DNA of 64,000 bases. Origin: Achromobacter animicus. Its GTDB lineage: Bacteria > Pseudomonadota > Gammaproteobacteria > Burkholderiales > Burkholderiaceae_B. Positions 33,601 to 41,039 of the stretch are shown here, piece by piece. Below the pieces are notes generated by a model that did no database searches, had not been told where the DNA came from, and saw only the letters and a program-made list of their open reading frames with translations. The position numbers were made by a program, and so were the translations under genes. The stretch spans positions 620,001-684,000 of the forward strand of contig NZ_CADIJM010000003.1 of NCBI RefSeq assembly GCF_902859585.1, in the 5' to 3' direction. The first letter of the stretch is position 1. Every line of letters starts with the position of its first letter.

Positions 33601-34299
33601 TCAATCGAAGAGCAATATATGAGCGGTGCGTGAAGAATAACCGCGCACCAAACCCTTATAGTCGCGCTGTTTCTCCGGATTCAAAAAGAAACTTGCATCA
33701 ACCCCTTTGGATTGGTTGGAACTTTCGTATTGAAATGGACTGAAGATCAAGTGAGTCAACTTATCGACAGTGTGCGGATGTCGAAACGCCCCAACGACTA
33801 TGGCTCGATGAAAGCTACTCAAGCTTTCGGCCGGGTGACATTGAAATCCCAGTTGCAATAAGTCGTCGCTCTGCATCGCTACGCGCACCGTGACTGACGC
33901 TATAGATTTGCTGTTGCGCGTCAATTCAATTCGCGCGATAGCACGTTTTTCCTTTTCGTGACGAAGACTGGAGTCGAAACCGCAATTGACCTCGATGTCA
34001 TATGTCTCGTCTCCTAACACGACATCGCCGCGCGTAGTGAATCCGTCGGAAAAATAGCTAACCCTAGTTTTTGCAACTTGGGCATAGGCGGCTCTCCAAG
34101 AGCGCGCTTGCACCACAAAGTATCGATGCAGCCGATCGAGAGGCGCTTCCGAATGACCCAGAGCAACCAGCAAGTTCTCCCGCTCAACTCCTCTAACAAA
34201 GGAGTCGCTCCTGAATTTCTCGTAGTCTTCTTGGACTGCTGTAGGACCGGCTGTTCGCGTAAACAATGAAAATACTTCTGTGTTTTCCACGATAGTCAT
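33601..34299 (-). CDS. Hypothetical protein in TIR cluster
   Basis: I do not recognise this 232-residue protein. It starts MTIVENTEVFSLF (ATG 34299; a TTG further out is less likely), is soluble, and has mixed charged and hydrophobic strands such as DVVLGDETYDIEVNCGFDSS and IASVTVRVAMQSDD, suggesting a beta-rich fold. It lies between the SHOCT gene and the TIR gene on the same strand with gaps of about 90 and 110 bp, so it may belong to the same functional cluster. Composition is lower in GC than the core genome. Confidence 0.6.
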   Translation of the reverse strand: MTIVENTEVFSLFTRTAGPTAVQEDYEKFRSDSFVRGVERENLLVALGHSEAPLDRLHRYFVVQARSWRAAYAQVAKTRVSYFSDGFTTRGDVVLGDETYDIEVNCGFDSSLRHEKEKRAIARIELTRNSKSIASVTVRVAMQSDDLLQLGFQCHPAESLSSFHRAIVVGAFRHPHTVDKLTHLIFSPFQYESSNQSKGVDASFFLNPEKQRDYKGLVRGYSSRTAHILLFD

Positions 34300-34389
34300 T
34301 GGTCTCAACTCGCCATGCAACGAAGGGGTGGCATTGGCAGCACCATAAACTCTCTTGATCCCGCCGCTAGCCGTGTAAAAGGGAAGTAA

Positions 34390-35130
34390 TTATGCGATTA
34401 GCTTGCTTCGGAGCGCCTGAAATTCAGCGTGGCTCAACTCGCCGGACGACCTCAGTTCCGTAAGTTTTCGCAATTCGTCCGCGATGGACAACGCTGGCAC
34501 GTTGGCCCTGGCACTCTGCGCCTCAATCAGCTTTTGATGCTCCGCCTCCCGCTGGGCTTGGTCGGCCCGTTTGATTAAAACGTCAAGTTGAGCATGAAAC
34601 AGGCGCGCTTCTTCAATAATCCGCTTAGCCTCGGGAGAGTTGCGGGACGTTTCGCGCTGAAGCAGCGGCACGTCGTGGAGCGGATTGTTTGTGTCGTTCA
34701 CCACGACTCGGACCTCGATAGAGGACACTTTACGATTCGTCTTCTTCTTGCCGGACAGGCCGCCGACAATCAACCCGACGCCGCCGAGCAGAAGTCCGCC
34801 CACTGCGGCACCTGCAATCTGGCTCGAACGCGATGTACTCGTCTCGCATTCGCCGTCGATGTAAAGCTCTGCACCCAGCACTTCGGAAATATCGAAAACT
34901 TCAGCATTAATCCAGTTGCCGCCTGCCAAGCACACCGATTTCGCGTCGCGGCTGATGGCAATACCTGCGCGTCTATTGAAGCTCAGCAGGACGTGCGCAG
35001 ACTCCTCACCGTTCACAGTCGAGAGTGATCGCACGAGCGCCTCTTCCGCCCGACGACGTGCTTGGGCTTTCAGGTACATGTAGAGCGCAATAGCGCAAAC
35101 GAGCAGAATGAGAAATTGATCGCCGGTCAT
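34390..35130 (-). CDS. SHOCT-domain membrane-anchored protein
   Basis: A 246-residue protein. Residues 5-20 form an N-terminal membrane anchor (FLILLVCAIALYMYL) followed by basic residues. Residues 103-127 are Gly-rich and hydrophobic (SQIAGAAVGGLLLGGVGLIV), a second membrane or glycine-zipper segment. Residues 160-210 are helical and charged, and 216-246 match the short C-terminal SHOCT domain (ADELRKLTELRSSGELSHAEF). The ATG at 35130 has AAGGAT upstream. SHOCT proteins usually act in oligomeric membrane or nucleic-acid contexts. It is the first gene of the leftward TIR cluster. Confidence 0.72.
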   Translation of the reverse strand: MTGDQFLILLVCAIALYMYLKAQARRRAEEALVRSLSTVNGEESAHVLLSFNRRAGIAISRDAKSVCLAGGNWINAEVFDISEVLGAELYIDGECETSTSRSSQIAGAAVGGLLLGGVGLIVGGLSGKKKTNRKVSSIEVRVVVNDTNNPLHDVPLLQRETSRNSPEAKRIIEEARLFHAQLDVLIKRADQAQREAEHQKLIEAQSARANVPALSIADELRKLTELRSSGELSHAEFQALRSKLIA

Positions 35131-35162
35131 GCAAGTATCCTTGTTTACCGTGCAAGGATACG

Positions 35163-35764
35163 TCACATCCCCAAATGCGTGTTTACATTTACAAATGCCT
35201 GTGGCAGTGCCGCCACTCGCCGCCGCCCACAAAATTGAGGGTCAAAGCTCCCACGTGCTGCGCGCCGACGGGGGCTTGGGCCTCGTGGTACGCGTTTGGG
35301 ATCATGCGGCTGCAGTCGGTGCTGAAATGCTTGAGCCCCGGGAAGTTCAGGAATGGGATGGCGCCCCGCTGAGGGGCTGCACGAGCCAGTCCAAGGCACT
35401 CTCCGAACGCCTGTGGGACGGTAAATGCAGTGCAGCAGCGTCTCGAGTCGCGCTGGTTTCGTGAGCCACCCATTAACGGCGTAGGGCAAAGGAAGGTGAT
35501 CAGCTCCCTGCACGCTTCCACTGAAGATGATGATGCGGGGCACGTGCCCTGGGAAAATCGCCTTTACTGCAGGGCAAGTTCCATACCCGACGCGTCCGGA
35601 AGGTGGACATCCAACAAGACCACATCGGGTCGGAACTCGGCCCCGGTGCGCAGCGCAGTCGCGCCGTCGCCAGCGACCCGAGCTGAAACGGCAGGATCCT
35701 TCATCAAACATTCCGAGGTCAGTTCGGCAGTCGTTGAATCGTCGTCAACGATGAGAACTCGCAT
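35163..35764 (-). pseudogene. Frameshifted response-regulator receiver domain
   Basis: The frame starting at 35764 encodes MRVLIVDDDSTTAELTSE and DVVLLDVHLPDASGMELA with the receiver acidic pocket and phospho-acceptor Asp, then stops at 35564. The remaining receiver strands continue in another frame: KAIFPGHVPRIIIFSGSV and VNGWLTKPARLETLLHCIY, ending near 35421 with the conserved Lys. A one-base loss close to 35566 explains the break. The second frame stays open to 35163 without recognisable domain. No kinase gene is nearby. Probably a decayed single-domain regulator. Confidence 0.75.
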
Positions 35765-35877
35765 ACTCCCTCTCCGAAAAATCAAGCGTGACGCTGGTCG
35801 GAAGGCGGCGCTGAATCGTTGTGGGACGAACAGGCTCGTAGGCCCGTTGGCGTGACGACAGGCTGCCAAAGTGGACG

Positions 35878-36741
35878 TTAAGCGGGCTTCTGGTCTTTGA
35901 AAGTGCCCGTCATTTTCCAGGTTGTCGCGACGTGTTCACAGAACGTGCCCCCGATCTCGAGACCCGCCTTCTCGAGCTTCACCTTAAGGCGAGCGTTGAT
36001 GTTGTGGTCTTCGTGGTAGGAGATCGCCATAGAGAAGCTACGCATCCCGCGTTTTAGTCGCCCCTCGGCCACCTCTTGCCAAAGCTGCTCATGTTGATAC
36101 CAATGCAGTTTTTCAGGCAGTGACGGTGGAATGTCGCCGTTGAAGGTAGATGCGAAGTGCACGTTCGATGCCGAAGTCGAAGCGCGACCAGCTTCGGCAC
36201 CTACATCGACGCCATTAAAACGGCCGGTGGCATTGACATTAAAGTTCTGGTCCCAGCCGTGTACGTGTTCAATAGTGATGTCCGTCGCGCCCAAACTGCT
36301 CAGGAGCCTGTGAGCCTCAGCCACCTTGTCCTGAAAGACGGAGAGGTGAAAGGAAGCGACGGGATAGAAGCGAGTGTTGACGCATGGATGGGCGGCGTAG
36401 ACCGTTCGCAAGATAGGATGACCCGGAGGCATTTGCAAGGCACGAGCCTCAGCAGCATTGATCGGCTTAAGGTTCAGATCGTCTGTGCGCCCCGCCTTCC
36501 ATGAATCTATAAAGGTAAACGCAGCGGATCTCTGCCCCTTCATGATTAGGCTCTGGGGATACAGGAATCCGAGTGCCGCCTTGCCAAGGGTTGCCGGACT
36601 TTTGGAAGCAAGCTCTGAGAGGGAGGAGTACAGCCTCTTGCGAGCAGCGGCCACGACCTCATCCGTTTCGACAATAATGAGCCTGCTGTAGCCAATCTCA
36701 TCGACAAACGAATTGCCGTGATCATTTTTTGTTGATGACAC
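35878..36741 (-). CDS. Hypothetical protein
   Basis: A 287-residue soluble protein I cannot assign. The GTG at 36741 is chosen because GGAG lies 7 bases upstream and DNA further out looks non-coding. The C-terminal third (RSFSMAISYHEDHNINARLK, LEKAGLEIGGTFCEHVATTW, KMTGTF) has an amphipathic strand pattern like a beta-sheet core. The middle contains FYPVASFHLSVFQDKVAEAHRLL. No signal peptide. It sits in the island upstream of the receiver relic on the same strand. Confidence 0.6.
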   Translation of the reverse strand: MSSTKNDHGNSFVDEIGYSRLIIVETDEVVAAARKRLYSSLSELASKSPATLGKAALGFLYPQSLIMKGQRSAAFTFIDSWKAGRTDDLNLKPINAAEARALQMPPGHPILRTVYAAHPCVNTRFYPVASFHLSVFQDKVAEAHRLLSSLGATDITIEHVHGWDQNFNVNATGRFNGVDVGAEAGRASTSASNVHFASTFNGDIPPSLPEKLHWYQHEQLWQEVAEGRLKRGMRSFSMAISYHEDHNINARLKVKLEKAGLEIGGTFCEHVATTWKMTGTFKDQKPA

Positions 36742-36905
36742 TTCCGGACTCCAATAATTCGGCAATCGCCAATGTATCGGAAGTTTACATGTCGTGCAGG
36801 CCGCCCCCTGCGGCCGATCTCCGAAGACAAGAATCGAAAGGCGAGGGGCAAAAGAGCCTGTACAGGCGGTCTGTACGGGCCCGGTGAGTCGGTTAAAACG
36901 ACAAG

Positions 36906-37282
36906 CTAGTACTCGCTCGGAAGCATAATTGTTCGATTGGTGAAGTAGAACTTCCACTCACCTTCTGGGCAATCCGTGAACTCGATACGGCGCAAATACA
37001 CGGGCGGATTGCCTCTTCCGTCATCCACCGTGATCGTTGCTTTCGAGCCCTCCATTTAAGCAGCTTGATAAAGGCAAAGTCTTCGGCCTGCTTGAAAATA
37101 GCGGGCTCGGTGACAAGTATGGTCAGAAACCAGTACGCCCCATTACCGGCGTTCTGCGCAAAGTACCTGACTCCTTCCGTGTAGACGGTCTTCCACTGCA
37201 TAGGTAGATGGAACACTTGCTGACTGCCCATGTAGTGTGCGAGGTGGCTTCTCAGTTCCGAAGCGCTCAAGGGGTCTTTCAT
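36906..37282 (-). pseudogene. DUF6876-like small protein gene, frameshifted
   Basis: The ATG at 37282 with AAGGA upstream begins MKDPLSASELRSHLAHYMGS, then WKTVYTEGVRYFAQNAGNGA and YWFLTIL, the pattern of DUF6876 proteins from plasmids and islands. The frame is lost near 37058. The rest of the domain, ATITVDDGRGNPPVYLRRIE and TDCPEGEWKFYFTNRTIMLP, is in the next frame and ends at the TAG at 36906. Both halves together give a normal-length domain, so a single indel (mutation or sequencing error) is likely. Confidence 0.7.
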
Positions 37283-37310
37283 TGCCAATCCTTAGAAGTA
37301 AGAAACAAAA

Positions 37311-37330
37311 AGCCCCTCAAAAGAGGGGCT
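37311..37330 (-). terminator. Rho-independent terminator between two island genes
   Basis: On the minus strand agcccctc-ttttg-like loop-gaggggct is followed by TTTTTG. It lies 15 bases after the stop of the small gene at 37346-37582 and before the DUF6876-like gene. Confidence 0.85.
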
Positions 37331-37345
37331 GGTCTGGGGACTTGC

Positions 37346-37582
37346 TCACTGCCATCCTTCGGGCTTGCCGTCCGTGTATTCGATGGTTTCAGGCAGTTTT
37401 TCTGCGGCCACTTGCGCAATGTTGGTCTTGCTGAAGTACACCATGAACATTCCGGGCTGTGCAGGGTTGCGCTGCACTTGGCACGTTTTGCCTGCCTTCT
37501 AGTCAACTGTCTTATCCTGACCGATCACCTTGGCCGTCAGCGGCGATTTCAACTTCGCTTTTCGGGGCGCTGCGTAGCTCAT
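37346..37582 (-). pseudogene. Small island gene interrupted by an in-frame amber codon
   Basis: A strong AAGGAG site precedes the ATG at 37582, which opens MSYAAPRKAKLKSPLTAK. After 27 codons there is a TAG (37499-37501). The same frame then continues without interruption for 50 codons (KAGKTCQVQRNPAQPGMFMV, then VAAEKLPETIEYTDGKPEGW) to a TGA just before a terminator. The two halves read as one 78-residue protein. A nonsense mutation is the simplest cause; suppression is an alternative. Family not recognised. Confidence 0.65.
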
Positions 37583-37683
37583 CTCTATCTCCTTACTGTT
37601 AACGTGCATCACGATGGTAATTCCACCTAGGGAGCCATCAAAGAGAAGATTGACGAACTGATGTTGTACGGGCAGCACGAATG

Positions 37684-37716
37684 GAAAAAGCCCCTTCCAA
37701 AAAAATGGAAGGGGCT
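37684..37716 (-). terminator. Rho-independent terminator
   Basis: On the minus strand agccccttcc and ggaaggggct form a 10-bp perfect stem with an 8-base loop, followed by TTTTTCC. It lies downstream of the HTH gene at 37772-38071. Confidence 0.85.
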
Positions 37717-37741
37717 TCTTACCTTTCAGGAGCATCTTATG

Positions 37742-37771
37742 CGGTGTGGGCAATAGCTATTGCCCACACCG
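37742..37771. repeat. Perfect 30-bp palindrome directly after the HTH gene stop
   Basis: The 15-mer cggtgtgggcaatag is followed immediately by its exact reverse complement. It begins one base after the stop codon of the leftward gene at 37772 and precedes a separate U-tailed terminator. With no loop and no T run it looks more like a protein-binding or cruciform site than a terminator. Confidence 0.8.
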
Positions 37772-38071
37772 TTATTTATCATCGCTGCCGAGGTACCTAT
37801 TGATGCAGCGACCGGCATCACGTATGGCACGAATCCGGTCCCTTGCAGCGTCGATGTGTAGCAGGTCTTTATCTCGATACTGCTTGCGTTCGGATACTGG
37901 CAACGCCTTCACTATGTCCTTGTACTCACGACGCCACGCCAGCAGCAGCTTTCGAGGTACGCCATGATTCTCGGCAACGCTCTTGACAGTAGCCAGGGGC
38001 TTCAATGTGAGCGCTACGAGCTGACGTTTGAATTCGTCGCTGTAGTCTTCCAATGTGGTTGGATTGTTCAT
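37772..38071 (-). CDS. Small transposase-like helix-turn-helix protein
   Basis: A 99-residue protein. Residues 10-50 read YSDEFKRQLVALTLKPLATV then SVAENHGVPRKLLLAWRREY, the HTH pattern of IS3/IS911-type OrfA transposases. The rest (KQYRDKDLLHIDAARDRIRA) departs from OrfA: no leucine zipper and no following OrfB. No terminal inverted repeats were found. It may therefore be a domesticated DNA-binding protein rather than an active insertion sequence. A 30-bp palindrome abuts its stop. Confidence 0.65.
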   Translation of the reverse strand: MNNPTTLEDYSDEFKRQLVALTLKPLATVKSVAENHGVPRKLLLAWRREYKDIVKALPVSERKQYRDKDLLHIDAARDRIRAIRDAGRCINRYLGSDDK

Positions 38072-38104
38072 AGTGGGCGAGCCTACTGCCTGCCCCTCTT
38101 GTCA

Positions 38105-38392
38105 TCAAATATCCATCCACGCGAGCTTAAACAGCATCGCTTCCTCATCGCTATCAAATGTGGCATCCACATACCACTCTTGATGCGATAGCGTATAGAA
38201 GCACCCAGACGCTGACCTGTAGTCCTGCTCGACTGTGGAATCGACTATCGAAAAACTGACCTTGATCCCGTTGTCCTCACACCATTTGATCGAGTCGTGA
38301 TCGACTATGCGCGCCGCTAGTGAATTGTCCCAAACGCTGCAGGCATGCCTACGAAGCCCAAAGTGGTCAGCAGAGATAGAGATAGTTTTCCC
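38105..38392 (-). pseudogene. Open frame without a usable start codon (degraded small gene)
   Basis: After a TAG at 38393-38395 the minus strand stays open for 95 codons. The peptide looks protein-like: WDNSLAARIVDHDSIKWCED, then VEQDYRSASGCFYTLSHQEW and EEAMLFKLAWMDI. No ATG, GTG or TTG lies in the first 70 codons. Either the 5' end was lost, or a non-canonical start such as ATC is used. Similar in size and style to the other small island genes. Confidence 0.4.
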
Positions 38393-38530
38393 CTATTTAT
38401 GGGGCCAACCTGGAGTGCAAAGCCTCGGTTTTGGCTGGTGTTGCTGAGACCTGCGTTCGCTTGATTTCAACGCCAATCTTGAGGTGCCCCCCAATTTATA
38501 ATCTCGTGGTGAATACCTTAGGACGAATAA

Positions 38531-38812
38531 ATGTCAACTAACCTAGTTCGTAGCTCGTTCGCCTTGCCGATTGAGGCGTTCGAGCGCGTGCGCGATGTCT
38601 CGGAACGGTTGGGCTGCACCCAAGGCGCACTGATCGAAGCGCTGCTTGAACTCGATGATGAGGCCATCGAAGCGCATTACCGAAAAGTCGCCCCGATCTT
38701 GCAAGCAAAAACTAAAGAGCGAAAGCAAAAGCGCCGTCAGGCACGCAAGGCACTCGAATCGCTGAGCAAGGAAGAGATCGACGCGATCCTAGCGGCAAGA
38801 AAGGCGGGGTGA
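38531..38812 (+). CDS. Small charged protein, possible DNA-binding regulator
   Basis: A 93-residue protein starting MSTNLVRSSFALPIEAFERV with VSERLGCTQGALIEALLEL, reminiscent of a ribbon-helix-helix or short HTH fold, followed by a long basic helix (KTKERKQKRRQARKALESL). A TATAAT box at 38497-38502 lies 28 bases upstream of the ATG; no good -35 was seen. It is the only clearly rightward intact gene in this half of the island. Function is inferred from charge pattern only. Confidence 0.6.
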   Translation: MSTNLVRSSFALPIEAFERVRDVSERLGCTQGALIEALLELDDEAIEAHYRKVAPILQAKTKERKQKRRQARKALESLSKEEIDAILAARKAG

Positions 38813-38912
38813 AACCCGTACCTCACTTGAAGTTCCATAGAGACGGTCTAGGCTGAGTTCCACCACTTGATGTGCCTTCCACAAGGCGTGTTTTTATGTC
38901 ACCAACGAAAAC

Positions 38913-38935
38913 GAAGCCCGCCTATTGCGGGCTTC
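38913..38935. terminator. Terminator hairpin between convergent island genes
   Basis: Stem gaagcccgc/gcgggcttc (9 bp) with loop ctatt; T-rich sequence follows on both strands (tgctttc on plus, gttttc on minus). It serves the gene at 38531 and the broken gene at 38955. Confidence 0.7.
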
Positions 38936-38954
38936 TGCTTTCTAACTGCCCTAC

Positions 38955-39367
38955 TCACTGCTTCGCGACTTCCGGTCCACCAGCGCCGCCCTTGTCGTTC
39001 GAAGCGACATCCTCAGTCGATTTCGGCTTGCGCTTGAAAGCAGTTTCCGACAACGCCTTATCCAACTCACCGGCTTGCGCGGCCTTCTTCGCGGTATCGA
39101 AAAATTTGACCGCAGTGGCAGCATCTTTGACTTGGAAGTGGGTATGCCCCCCCACCTCCATTGATTTGTTGCCGTTCTTGAGATTCAGGACATAGGTGTC
39201 GTCCTGCTGCTTGCTGAACCAACGTCCCTTTTCAGCAGAAGCCTTGATTTGCTTGATCTGATCGTCTGCGGAAACCGCGACTTGATCCGCATACCTGCAA
39301 GCGGATCTCTGTTGGAAGGCTTGGCAACCGGCGAGGAAAATTTCGCGAGGGATTCGAGCAAGGACAT
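38955..39367 (-). pseudogene. Island gene broken by a frameshift
   Basis: The ATG at 39367 with CGGAG upstream starts MSLLESLAKFSSPVAKPSNR. The reading frame must change near 39290-39300 to continue into ADQVAVSADDQIKQIKASAE and the C-terminal part KAAQAGELDKALSETAFKRK ending at 38955. Both parts have protein-like composition and join into a roughly 135-residue soluble protein. Function is not recognised. Confidence 0.6.
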
Positions 39368-39547
39368 AGGTTTCTCCGTGGGTTTCTGTTGATGAAGTAC
39401 CAACGGTTCGGAGCCGACGAAACCGCCCGTATGGTATCAAGCCTGCCACCAAAAGATTTGTAACTCGCCCGAGGCACCCACACAAAAACGCAACTTAGAC
39501 TTGCCAAAATACTCCTGCTAGATTGACGGAACAACAGGAGAAGCGAC

Positions 39548-40052
39548 ATGCAAAGTCGACAAGTCTACAAGCAAGAAGAGCTTACAGAGCAGGAATTAAA
39601 GGCCGCTAAGAATAGCTACGCTGTGAAGCGGAAATCAACAAAGCGCAGAGTTGATCGCAACGGCACATCAATTGAAATGCGCCTCACCCTTTGATGAATG
39701 GCTTTCGGTCTGGCTGGCATGTGGAAGGCTGTTGCAGCGAGGGATAGGACGAGGCCAATACTGCATGAGCCGCAAAGACGACCTGGGACACTACGAAGTC
39801 GCTAACGTTTTTATTCAGCTAGCGACGGAGAACAGTAGAGAGGGCAAGCTAGGAAGGTCTAGCTCGATTAAGGGCAGGTCCAGCCCCATGAAAGGACGAA
39901 CGCACTCAACAGAAGCCAGGAACAAGATTAGCGTAGCTAGACTTGCCCTTCCCAAGAAACCATGTCCGCATTGCAAAAGAAGCTTTGAACCCTCTGCATT
40001 TGGCCGCTTTCACGGAAGCAAGTGCAGATTTGCAGCGCCCAAATCGGCCTGA
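39548..40052 (+). pseudogene. NUMOD3-like homing-endonuclease-associated protein, frameshifted
   Basis: AGGAG at 39536-39540 precedes the ATG at 39548 (MQSRQVYKQEELTEQELKAA). This frame stops at 39692 just after MRLT. The next frame continues FDEWLSVWLACGRLLQRGIG, then GQYCMSRKDDLGHYEVANVF, the NUMOD3-type GRTHSTEARNKISVARLAL and a CPHCKRSFEPSAFGRFHGSKC ribbon, ending at 40052. One extra C in the ccc at 39687-39689 explains the break. Similar proteins occur in phages. About 168 residues if repaired. Confidence 0.65.
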
Positions 40053-40053
40053 C

Positions 40054-40093
40054 TTTACGCAAAACCTACGCAGGTTGCCGTGTGCTGGCAACC
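40054..40093. repeat. Right-end island repeats (putative arm site and hairpin)
   Basis: tttacgcaaaacctacgcag at 40054-40073 shares the cctacgca core with the repeat cluster at 30759-30803. It is followed by the hairpin ggttgcc-gtgtgct-ggcaacc (40073-40093). They lie 33-70 bp inside the right attachment repeat. Confidence 0.5.
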
Positions 40094-40111
40094 CTTCAAT
40101 TGGCGCGCTTC

Positions 40112-40195
40112 TTACGCGGGCAATGAATAGCTGATGAACTGGATGCCATCGGCTATCGACTGGATCAAGTCTTCTTCTTTAATGATGACGGACAT
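40112..40195 (-). pseudogene. Truncated 5' fragment of fumA with the native upstream DNA
   Basis: The 70 bases 40126-40195 equal the first 70 of intact fumA; the frame then runs 14 bases into island DNA to a TAA, giving a 27-codon open frame (23 fumA codons then SLPA). The sequence upstream of its ATG is the ancestral fumA leader, only 76 bases from the enoyl-CoA hydratase stop. This is the second hybrid attachment site of the island. Confidence 0.85.
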
Positions 40196-40231
40196 GGCGA
40201 TTTGCAGGTCTGGAGGGGGAAACGTAAAAAA

Positions 40232-40250
40232 GCGGCCGGCGAGCGGCCGC
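40232..40250 (-). terminator. Rho-independent terminator of the enoyl-CoA hydratase gene
   Basis: Minus-strand stem gcggccg/cggccgc with loop ctcgc, followed by TTTTTT. It stands 21 bases after the hydratase stop and just before the fumA 5' fragment. Confidence 0.88.
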
Positions 40251-40271
40251 GAGGTGAGATTACTGAGCGCC

Positions 40272-41039
40272 CTATTTTCCTTGCCACACGGGCTTGCGCT
40301 TCTCGGCGAAGGCGGTGGCGCCTTCCTTGGCGTCGGCCGACGTAAAGATGTGCGCGATCAGCGGGCGCTGGCGGTCGAACATGCCTTCCTGGTCCCAGTC
40401 GCCGCCTTGCGCGACGATGCTCTTGGCGGTCTGGACGGCCAGCGGGCCGTTCTCGACGATGGCGCGGGCCAGTTTCAGCGCGCCGGCCAGGGCGCCGCCC
40501 GGTTCGGTCAGGCGGTTGACCAGGCCGAAGGCGTGGGCGCGTTCGGCGCTCAGCATTTCGCCGGTCAGGATGACTTCCATGGCGATGTGGTACGGCAGGC
40601 GGCGCGGCAGGCGCAGGAGGCCGCCGGCGCCGGCCACCAGGCCGCGCTTGACCTCGGGCAGGCCGAACTTGGCGTTGCTGGCGGCCACGATCAGGTCGGA
40701 AGCCAGCGCCATTTCGCAACCGCCCGCCAGGGCGTAGCCCTCGACGGCGGCGATCAGCGGCTTCTTGGGCGGGCGTTCGTTCAGGCCGGCAAAACCGCGG
40801 CCTTCGACGTATGGACGCTGCCCGGACGCGGCGAACGCCTTCAGGTCCATGCCCGACGAGAACGTGCCGCCGCCACCCGTCAGGATGCCGATGCGCACGT
40901 CGTCACGGCTGTCCAGCTGGTCCAGCGCGGCGGCCATGGCCACGGCGGTTTCCAGGTTGATGGCGTTCTTGGCCTCGGGACGGTTGATCGTGATGATCTG
41001 GATGCCGTCGGTGACTTCCACCGTGATCAGGTCAGACAT
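40272..41039 (-). CDS. Enoyl-CoA hydratase (crotonobetainyl-CoA hydratase-like)
   Basis: A 255-residue crotonase. Signature parts are IQIITINRPEAKNAINLETA, the oxyanion segment GGTFSSGMDLKAF and AAVEGYALAGGCEMALASDL, then GLPEVKRGLVAGAGGLLRLP. The hydratase Glu is present in LPEVKRG. Likely fatty-acid or related acyl-CoA breakdown. Before island insertion it was immediately upstream of fumA on the same strand; the gene order is otherwise divergent from glyQ. Confidence 0.9.
   Translation of the reverse strand: MSDLITVEVTDGIQIITINRPEAKNAINLETAVAMAAALDQLDSRDDVRIGILTGGGGTFSSGMDLKAFAASGQRPYVEGRGFAGLNERPPKKPLIAAVEGYALAGGCEMALASDLIVAASNAKFGLPEVKRGLVAGAGGLLRLPRRLPYHIAMEVILTGEMLSAERAHAFGLVNRLTEPGGALAGALKLARAIVENGPLAVQTAKSIVAQGGDWDQEGMFDRQRPLIAHIFTSADAKEGATAFAEKRKPVWQGK

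Larger units (their letters stand above)
30590..40195. mobile_element. Genomic island inserted at the 5' end of fumA
   Basis: A perfect 70-bp direct repeat (30590-30659 and 40126-40195) brackets about 9.5 kb that is clearly lower in GC than the flanks. The repeat is the first 70 bp of fumA, so integration rebuilt the gene at the left and left a 5' fragment at the right. Inside are a decayed tyrosine-integrase start, putative arm sites near both ends, an intact TIR-containing cluster and several broken small genes. No intact recombinase is present, so the element is probably immobile without help. Confidence 0.88.

Noticed and set aside
35189-35521. 110-codon minus-strand frame overlapping the receiver relic
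   Set aside because: It conflicts with the frame carrying receiver motifs and shows no domain of its own.
37772-38071. Complete IS3-type insertion sequence
   Set aside because: No OrfB transposase, no terminal inverted repeats and no target duplication were seen; only an HTH-like small gene remains.
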